Positions 57,919-64,000 of a stretch of DNA of 64,000 nt are shown here, piece after piece. The stretch lies in assembly GCF_025567385.1 (NCBI RefSeq), contig NZ_JAOQJU010000010.1, forward strand, positions 1 to 64,000. Reading direction: 5' to 3'. The stretch is from Claveliimonas acetigenes (lineage in GTDB: Bacteria; Bacillota; Clostridia; Lachnospirales; Lachnospiraceae). Position numbers and translations under genes: made by a program. Within the stretch, counting starts at the first letter, position 1; each line of letters starts with the position of its first letter. The notes below the pieces were generated by a model. The model did not search any database, had not been told where the DNA came from, and saw nothing but the letters and a program-made list of their open reading frames with translations.

Positions 57919-60900
57919 CTATCCCATCAATAATCCATTTCTATAGGTTTCATCTGTCCACGACCATTCTATAGCTCCGTTTCCGATGTCTCTTATATTC
58001 GTGATTTTTCTGCGCGTTCCGGTGTAAGTCGTGTATACTGTTCCAGCGTTCCAGCTGGTAGCTGTACACAGCTTTCCTTTGATATCCACGCAAGTGTTTC
58101 CCATGATTCTCAACGTGTGTTCGTTGGTGTTGTTGTAAGCTCCGTTGAAATCAATGTATCCATAGGTTGAACCGCTGTATCCTCCAGTGATTTCTCCATA
58201 GCTCATTTTTATCCACCAGTCTCCATTTTTCGCCTCGAAACTTCCCTGACAACTTGCACCTTTCATGGTTACATATCCAGATGCCGTGAGCGTAAAGTTT
58301 GTGGAACTGATGCTGATTCTGTTCGACTTAATTGAAATAGAGCCAGACTCTGCACTGATCTCTGAGGAAATTTTTCCTTTTGACACTCTCAGCTTGATAG
58401 CATCCGCATTGACCTGGATACTGCTTTTCAGTGTATCCTCTGCTTTTTTCGCTCTTGTGACTTCCGCCGTGATATCGTTGGCTGTCAGTTTCAACTGAGA
58501 CTCAGTATAGGCCGCCGCATATCCCATGATTTCCACGTCTGTGATGTATACCGTTGTATTGGCCACGTTATTGTAGAAATATGTATAAAAATATGACGGT
58601 GTTGCAACATTCTCAAATTCAAATGTTTTCCAGGATGTGCTCAAGTCTCCTGCATTTGTATAGTGTGACGTTCCATCTATTGTCACTCTGATTCTGGCTG
58701 TTTTCTCCTGCCCTGATGCACAGGCCGCTTTGAACCTTACTCTGACTTTTCCCTTTTTGTCGAACGGTTTCTGATACCACCGTAGATAATAGGTGCTAGT
58801 CGTGTTCGTGATCTGAGCACATGATTTTCCGGAAAACGTGTTCTGTGTGACCTGTGTATTGTTAGACCGGTACCAGCCAGTGAACTTATCTTCGCCATCT
58901 GAAAAAGATCCGTTTGTGCAATAGTTATGACTGTTGCTCTCATACATCTCAGATACCTGCTGAGTGATCTTTCCGGCCTCTACCGTGATTCTTGCGTCCA
59001 CATCGTCAATCAGTTCTTTCACATTTCTCAGTACCCGGATATCCGTCAGATAGATCTGCTGTCCGGATGAGCCAGTAATAGAAAGATAAAAGGATCTTGC
59101 CCCGGCGCTTGTGTAGGTAACGGTTCTTTTCAGTGTGTACCATTTATCACAGTTTACCGTTGACAGGTACTGTGAGATTGTATTTCCGGAAAAGCCAAAA
59201 TAACAATAGCTCGGTTTCTTTCCAGTAGGCGTGTACACCTTGACCTCTATCTCATAGGTGCCTGCCGGCAATGTTCCCAGGCTCTGCTGGATTGATGCTG
59301 TGTTTCCGTCTGTTTTGGTCATCAGGATGGCGTTCATATTCCCGGCTGTGCTCTTTGTCACTGTGGCATTGGCCGATGCCGTGAACTTTGAAACGTCCAG
59401 ACTCTGGTTGTCTCCGCCTTTGATATAATCATACCGGTTCGTGATGCTTTTCTGATCCGTAACCGCCAGCTGTATCTTGTCCTCCATCGACTTGATGCTA
59501 GTTGTGATAATTTCTTTCACAGCGGTTTCCCGCTTGTCTGTATAATCATTGGCATTCTTTGTGGCCTGTGAGAATTTCCCCTCCAGTTCGGATTTATACT
59601 CAACCGTCAGCTTTTCTGAGCTGACAGAGTTGGCCGTGATCCGTTCGCCTATAATCTGTCCGTCCAGTGTCATTCCCACTGTGTACGGTCCTGCATATCC
59701 GTTGTGACTGCCTCCGATGCCCTCCTTGTTTATCTGCAGAATCTTTGTGGCCTTTTCTTTGCTCGGAGCGTCCATGTATAGCTCTCTGAGCCAGAGTCCA
59801 TTTTCGTCAAATTCTTCCAGATGATATCCTCCGGCCGTTCCTGTCATTTTTGCTGTCAGGTTATCAATGGCTGTCCGCATCTCCTGATTCTGAATTTTCC
59901 GGCGTTCCTCGGCTGTTGCTGTGACTCCGGAATAGATTCTGCTCTGCTGTTCTGTATAGGTCAGCTTTCTGTTCTCCCCCAGCGTCAATGTTGCTCCGTC
60001 TGGTTTCTGTAGAGGGATCTGCATCTCCATTACCGGAAAAACTCTGTTCATGCCGTATGGCTTTGCTCTGCACTGAATCCTATCTCCGCACTCAAAAGCA
60101 TCATAGTCACTGTCCATCATGGACAGGTCTACCGCTGTCAGTTCCAGTGTTAAATCCTCAAACTGGTTATCCTCCAGCCACTCTTTTCCTTTTCTGAGCA
60201 GGTTTGATGGTTCTGTTACATCCTGCCAGGTGTTAGTTATCCACACCCAGCCAAAGTTTTCCACCGCGCTCTGGTTATAAATGTAATTTGATCCACCGTT
60301 TACGCTGGTAATGTCCACATACTTCTCCAGAGCGTCAATCTCTGACTCTCCCTCCAGACGTGCTCCCAGCGGGATCAACGCTGTGGCAATATTTTCCGCC
60401 GTTCTGCTCAGTGAGTAGTCCAGCATATTCAGCCCGAACTCAATCGGCTGGCTGCAATACTTTCCGTATTCTTCCAGTGTGATCCAGTCCAGATATAGCT
60501 TGTCATTCTCATGCCGGAGTTTCAGATATCCTCCCAGTTTCTCCACCAGTTTCTCTCTGATCGCTTTCAGCGTGTTCTCAAAGTTGGTGTACCTGTATAA
60601 GGAATCGTTTGCATCTGTAATGGTCACTTTTCCCAGATAGATCTTTTTTCTATCCTCTACCTGGTTGTTGTGAATATCCAGAAACGTCTCCAGCATCTGC
60701 CGTGGTGTCATATCATGGTACTCAGCCTGCGGCTGTATGGAGTCCGCCAGGAAACTCATTGCGCCGGCGCAATAGACATTTTTGTTTCTGTAACGGTCTA
60801 TTTTGGGCTGTTTCCGGACCTCTCCATAGAACAATTCTGTTGTATCCCGGAACACGCTGACCATGCTGCTCCGGTTCTTGATCTTGTCATACAATGGGTT

Positions 60901-61029
60901 GTTTGGCGGTACCGAAAACTCAAAGGTTCCCGCATATCCCGTCTGCAGGTTTAGCGTTGGATTGGTCAGTACCGCCTCTTTATCTCCTGGATAGTAGAGG
61001 GTCTGACCGTCCATTTTAACTTTATACAA
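57919..61029 (-). CDS. tail-associated / prophage tail endopeptidase-like protein (Tal)
   Basis: 1036 residues. N-terminal ~350 residues (YAGTFEFSVPPNNPLYDKIK, VYCAGAMSFLADSIQPQAEY, MTPRQMLETFLDIHNNQ) match phage minor structural proteins of the Tal/gp44 type. The middle contains jelly-roll modules (TFSGKSCAQITNTTSTYYLR, then LRWYQKPFDKKGKVRVRFKA). The C-terminus (RRKITNIRDIGNGAIEWSWT) is beta-rich. It would sit at the tail tip and penetrate or anchor on the cell surface. Directly follows the distal tail gene by 1 base. Confidence 0.87.
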   Translation of the reverse strand: MYKVKMDGQTLYYPGDKEAVLTNPTLNLQTGYAGTFEFSVPPNNPLYDKIKNRSSMVSVFRDTTELFYGEVRKQPKIDRYRNKNVYCAGAMSFLADSIQPQAEYHDMTPRQMLETFLDIHNNQVEDRKKIYLGKVTITDANDSLYRYTNFENTLKAIREKLVEKLGGYLKLRHENDKLYLDWITLEEYGKYCSQPIEFGLNMLDYSLSRTAENIATALIPLGARLEGESEIDALEKYVDITSVNGGSNYIYNQSAVENFGWVWITNTWQDVTEPSNLLRKGKEWLEDNQFEDLTLELTAVDLSMMDSDYDAFECGDRIQCRAKPYGMNRVFPVMEMQIPLQKPDGATLTLGENRKLTYTEQQSRIYSGVTATAEERRKIQNQEMRTAIDNLTAKMTGTAGGYHLEEFDENGLWLRELYMDAPSKEKATKILQINKEGIGGSHNGYAGPYTVGMTLDGQIIGERITANSVSSEKLTVEYKSELEGKFSQATKNANDYTDKRETAVKEIITTSIKSMEDKIQLAVTDQKSITNRYDYIKGGDNQSLDVSKFTASANATVTKSTAGNMNAILMTKTDGNTASIQQSLGTLPAGTYEIEVKVYTPTGKKPSYCYFGFSGNTISQYLSTVNCDKWYTLKRTVTYTSAGARSFYLSITGSSGQQIYLTDIRVLRNVKELIDDVDARITVEAGKITQQVSEMYESNSHNYCTNGSFSDGEDKFTGWYRSNNTQVTQNTFSGKSCAQITNTTSTYYLRWYQKPFDKKGKVRVRFKAACASGQEKTARIRVTIDGTSHYTNAGDLSTSWKTFEFENVATPSYFYTYFYNNVANTTVYITDVEIMGYAAAYTESQLKLTANDITAEVTRAKKAEDTLKSSIQVNADAIKLRVSKGKISSEISAESGSISIKSNRISISSTNFTLTASGYVTMKGASCQGSFEAKNGDWWIKMSYGEITGGYSGSTYGYIDFNGAYNNTNEHTLRIMGNTCVDIKGKLCTATSWNAGTVYTTYTGTRRKITNIRDIGNGAIEWSWTDETYRNGLLMG

Positions 61030-61779
61030 TTACAGTGACCCCCTCCTGTACCGGATCGTGAGTGTGCCCGTTCCAGTGAAACTGAGCACCACGTCCTCTG
61101 TATTGACTGTGATATCCGCAAAACGGTTCTTTCCTTTCATCAGTGTGTAGGTTTCCCCGTTAGCCGTCATTTTGAGTCCGGCCGATCCCAGGACGCTCAC
61201 GTATATGGTCGGAACGAACGGCATCTGATCTGGAACGATTGTGTACGTCTTTGTCTCTCCGGCCTTGACCGTAATTTCTGTACCCTCGTCTATGATCCCA
61301 GTCTCAAAATCAAACGAATCCCACAACCAGTCCTCTGTAGAATCCGCCACATTGTACTTGTATGGGTCAGCTTTCGGAATGGCCAATGTGAATGTGCCTA
61401 TCTCCCTATTTCTGTCGTATCCCTGGATAGATGCTCTGCCTGTCCAGTAGAACCCAGAGTCATTGTCGAAAATGACCTTGATTTCTCTGCCCTCTACAAG
61501 GTTTCTAAGGTCTGAAATAAAAATATCCCAGTTGTCTCTTGGTTTCTTACCGCCCAGCTCGATGCTGATCGGACGGTTTTTGAATATGCGGCGGCCTGTG
61601 ATGGCTTCTGAGAAATCCAGAAAGCCATCCGCTCCAGGCACGTCCACATAATAGTTTTCCTGTTCCACATCTCCAATATAATCATTGTTTCCTATTGCCA
61701 GTCCCCAGTCATTCAGAGTGTGGAATCTTTCGCCGGTGGCCACGATCTCAATCGTGGCTCCGTTTGTAATTGCGTCCAT
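61030..61779 (-). CDS. distal tail protein (Dit)
   Basis: 249 residues. GERFHTLNDWGLAIGNNDYI near the start, then IFKNRPISIELGGKKPRDNW and TGRASIQGYDRNREIGTFTL match the N-terminal Dit domain common to siphophage baseplates. The second half has the galectin-like insert (VADSTEDWLWDSFDFETGII). Ring protein that links the tail tube to Tal. One-base overlap with the tape measure gene. Confidence 0.87.
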   Translation of the reverse strand: MDAITNGATIEIVATGERFHTLNDWGLAIGNNDYIGDVEQENYYVDVPGADGFLDFSEAITGRRIFKNRPISIELGGKKPRDNWDIFISDLRNLVEGREIKVIFDNDSGFYWTGRASIQGYDRNREIGTFTLAIPKADPYKYNVADSTEDWLWDSFDFETGIIDEGTEITVKAGETKTYTIVPDQMPFVPTIYVSVLGSAGLKMTANGETYTLMKGKNRFADITVNTEDVVLSFTGTGTLTIRYRRGSL

Positions 61780-64000
61780 TATAGGAATCCTCCCTCCTCT
61801 GCCAGGATACCCAGCTCTCTATCCATATCTCTTGCCAGTTTCGCTGCTACGCCTCCGGTATCCCATTCGATGTTTAAGCTCTTGGCCAGGTATGGCAGAT
61901 ACTGAGCCAGCAATGATGTGATATTCATGATGGCGTTTGTCCGTTTTGCGTTGCTCTGGTCCATCATTGCGTTTGCATTGATTGTCATGTCTTTGCTCAC
62001 GCCCTCGATTGCATCAGCCACCACTGATTTACTCTTTTCGATGCCTTTAGCTAATCCCTGCATAAAGTCCGGCATCCAGGACTCATACTCTGTCAGTGGT
62101 CCCTCATCAGGCACTGAGAAATGCAGAAATGAGCGGATTGTAGATGCCACGTCTGACACGGCATCTCTGACTCTGCCAATGGCGTTCCTGATTCCGGAAA
62201 CTATTCCGTCTATGAAATCTCGTCCCCACTGCACTGCCTGGCTTGGCAGTGATGTGATAAAGCTGATTGCTGACCAAAATCCGTTCCGCACAGTTGATCC
62301 CAGACTGCTCAGTGCGTTTCCGATTCCGGAAACCATATTGTGGAACGCCTGCACCGCTGACTCTTTCAGATTTTGTGCGGTTTGAACCACACTGCTCTTT
62401 AAATTCTCCCAGCTGTCGTGTGCGTTCTGCTTCATTTCCTGCCACTTCTGGTATGCAGATTCTTTCAGGTTCTGGAGCGCCTGGATTGCAGAATCTTTCA
62501 AATTTGTTGCTGTTTGAACCACAGAATTTTTCAAATTTTCCCAGGTATTGAGCGCCGTCTGCTTTATCATGTCCCACAAACTTGACAAGGTGTCCATAAA
62601 TCCTGTAACCAGAGTGACCACATGAGTGACCAATCCCTCTGCAAATGATGTGACCACCTGCTGTATTCCAGACCAGATCTGTGATGCAGCGTCCTGGATA
62701 TTCTGCCAGATATTTTGTGCATCGGACGCCAACTGAGTGAAATCTCCCGTTACCAGGTCGATCAACAAAAGCACCGGTGCAAGTATCGTATTTTTCAGCA
62801 ACTCCCAGGCTCCTGATGCAATCTCCGTCAGACCGGACCAGATGCCCTGCAGTGTAGTGACTGCATTCTGCCACAATTCCTGTATGGTTGTTACGATTGA
62901 TGACAGCACAGGGTTTTCCATCATGGACTGCCAGATTCCTGAGAAGAAATCAGCCACCTGCTGCCAAATTCCCGACCACCATTCCGGGATGCCCTGGAAC
63001 CATGAAACCACGTTCTGCCATGCCTGCGGTATTGTATCCGTAAAGAATGAACAGATTGACTGCCAGATCTGAGAAAAGAAATCTCCGACCTGTTGCCAGA
63101 TTCCTGACCACCATTCCGGGATGCTTTGGAATTTTGACACCAGACTGTCCCATGCCTGCGGTATCGTTTCGGTAAAAAATGAGCAGATTGATTCCCACAC
63201 TTGTGAGCATTTCTCTTTCACTTTTACCCATAAATCTCCGAACCACTCCGATATAGCGCCCCAGTTTTTCACAATGGCTATAATTGCAGTAATTGCTGCA
63301 GCTACACCAGCAATGATTCCGATGATCGGCCCCAGTGTTGCCACGCCTAACATACTTACAATGTTTATCACGGCCAATATGGCAGGGGCTAAAGTGGTAA
63401 AGGCGGCAATCACAGCCCCCAGTATAACCACAAAATTTTGTACCGGTTCTGGTAATTTCCCGAAAAACTCTCCTATCGTTTTTATTCCGGAGGCAATCGG
63501 CGGTATGATATTGTTTGCCAGGTTCATCAGTGCCTCTCCCAGAGGGACCAGGCTCTGCTCCAGCTGTCTCATGCTCGCCTCAAACGTCTGTGAGTCTGTC
63601 GTGGACTGATCGAACATATTCTCTGCTGATCCAGCCACGTTATCATAGGTGTCCCCTACCGTAGTGAGCGACTCGATAAACTTCGCATTGCCGTCCTCGG
63701 CCATTGTACCGAATGCCAGCGCTGCTTTGTTCAGTTTGTCCTGCTGGTTCTCTGTGTTTTGAATATCTGTCACAATGGCATCAATAACATCTTTCTGTGT
63801 AGCTCCGCCCTGCTGCCACTGTTTGAATACATCCTCAACCTCTTTGCTCCAGCCTCCGGTTCCGGCTTGTACCTCCCCGGTCTTTTCATCAATTTTGCTC
63901 AGGGAATCCGCTATTGTTCCATCAACCAGTCTGGTCGTGACTTCGTTAATGGCATCGTTTACCTTGTCCAGGTTATACGCTCCATTGTCCAGTCCGTTCT
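61779..64000 (-). CDS. tape measure protein, partial (N-terminus beyond the window)
   Basis: The frame runs open to 64000; the first in-frame ATG inside the window (63773) is not the true start, because coding continues upstream (reading NGLDNGAYNLDKVNDAINEV). Visible: hydrophobic membrane-like region (ILGAVIAAFTTLAPAILAVI), Trp-rich repeats (IPEWWSGIWQQVGDFFSQIW, then IPEWWSGIWQQVADFFSGIW) and further repeats (ENLKNSVVQTATNLKDSAIQ). It fixes tail length and is ejected with DNA. Length over 740 residues. Confidence 0.92.
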   Translation of the reverse strand, partial: NGLDNGAYNLDKVNDAINEVTTRLVDGTIADSLSKIDEKTGEVQAGTGGWSKEVEDVFKQWQQGGATQKDVIDAIVTDIQNTENQQDKLNKAALAFGTMAEDGNAKFIESLTTVGDTYDNVAGSAENMFDQSTTDSQTFEASMRQLEQSLVPLGEALMNLANNIIPPIASGIKTIGEFFGKLPEPVQNFVVILGAVIAAFTTLAPAILAVINIVSMLGVATLGPIIGIIAGVAAAITAIIAIVKNWGAISEWFGDLWVKVKEKCSQVWESICSFFTETIPQAWDSLVSKFQSIPEWWSGIWQQVGDFFSQIWQSICSFFTDTIPQAWQNVVSWFQGIPEWWSGIWQQVADFFSGIWQSMMENPVLSSIVTTIQELWQNAVTTLQGIWSGLTEIASGAWELLKNTILAPVLLLIDLVTGDFTQLASDAQNIWQNIQDAASQIWSGIQQVVTSFAEGLVTHVVTLVTGFMDTLSSLWDMIKQTALNTWENLKNSVVQTATNLKDSAIQALQNLKESAYQKWQEMKQNAHDSWENLKSSVVQTAQNLKESAVQAFHNMVSGIGNALSSLGSTVRNGFWSAISFITSLPSQAVQWGRDFIDGIVSGIRNAIGRVRDAVSDVASTIRSFLHFSVPDEGPLTEYESWMPDFMQGLAKGIEKSKSVVADAIEGVSKDMTINANAMMDQSNAKRTNAIMNITSLLAQYLPYLAKSLNIEWDTGGVAAKLARDMDRELGILAEEGGFL

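Noticed and set aside
57919..61029. Second VR in the Tal protein
   Set aside because: No stretch matching TR was found there; the C-terminus lacks the W-L-A-L-G and G-W-S pattern of the VR.
1..64000. tRNA genes, CRISPR arrays and an integrase
   Set aside because: None could be recognised by eye; an integrase could still exist in the unsampled piece beyond 64000 or in the N gaps.

Overview
The window is almost entirely a tailed-phage genome of siphovirus type with an HK97-like head. The host is probably a gut Clostridia, most likely Lachnospiraceae. That guess rests on the mix of DUF2800/DUF2815/DUF932 early genes, SNF2 helicase, VRR-NUC, phage PolA and Firmicute-style tail genes; no ribosomal RNA or host gene is present to prove it. 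Nearly every gene is on the minus strand, so transcription runs from high to low coordinates. Two N-runs (37819-38109 and 45648-45929) are scaffold gaps inside genes.

Layout in transcription order. 64000-57410: tape measure (cut by the window end), distal tail protein, tail-associated protein and two small tail genes. 57407-53483: a diversity-generating retroelement (DGR) made of a receptor-binding tail protein with a variable repeat (VR), a template repeat (TR) and a reverse transcriptase. 53535-50335: small tail genes, two holin-like proteins and an endolysin. 50274-46388: a lower-GC control region with HTH regulators, a plus-strand SHOCT gene and an IS30-type transposase. 45647-28839: sigma-like factor, DUF2800/DUF2815, DNA polymerase, DUF932, VRR-NUC, a frameshifted SNF2 helicase, late regulators, PemK-like toxin and primase, with an IS3 insertion that splits an HNH-AP2-AP2 gene. 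28765-26284: a large dyad that may be an origin, metK, and a plus-strand type III toxin-antitoxin cassette. 26268-20169: HNH nuclease, SymE-like gene and two DNA methyltransferases. 20082-9414: about 20 small accessory genes, including an amidoligase with two gamma-glutamylcyclotransferase-like genes, punctuated by about 11 copies of a dyad operator-like element. 9276-97: TerS, TerL, HNH, portal, protease, capsid, connectors, major tail protein and a tail-assembly chaperone with a -1 frameshift.

The chaperone sits at the left edge and the tape measure at the right edge. These genes are normally adjacent, so the window is best read as a circular or circularly permuted phage genome slightly longer than 64 kb, opened inside the tail module. 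No integrase is visible. With repressors and an addiction-type module present, an extrachromosomal (phage-plasmid) prophage is possible but unproven.

The most notable systems are: (1) a DGR whose TR and VR differ at 18 of 103 positions, all at template adenines; (2) a TenpIN-like type III toxin-antitoxin whose two 53-nt RNA repeats show compensatory stem changes; (3) an amidoligase/cyclotransferase cluster in which the amidoligase and its upstream neighbour share a C-terminal module; (4) a dispersed regulon of dyad elements with near-identical leaders.
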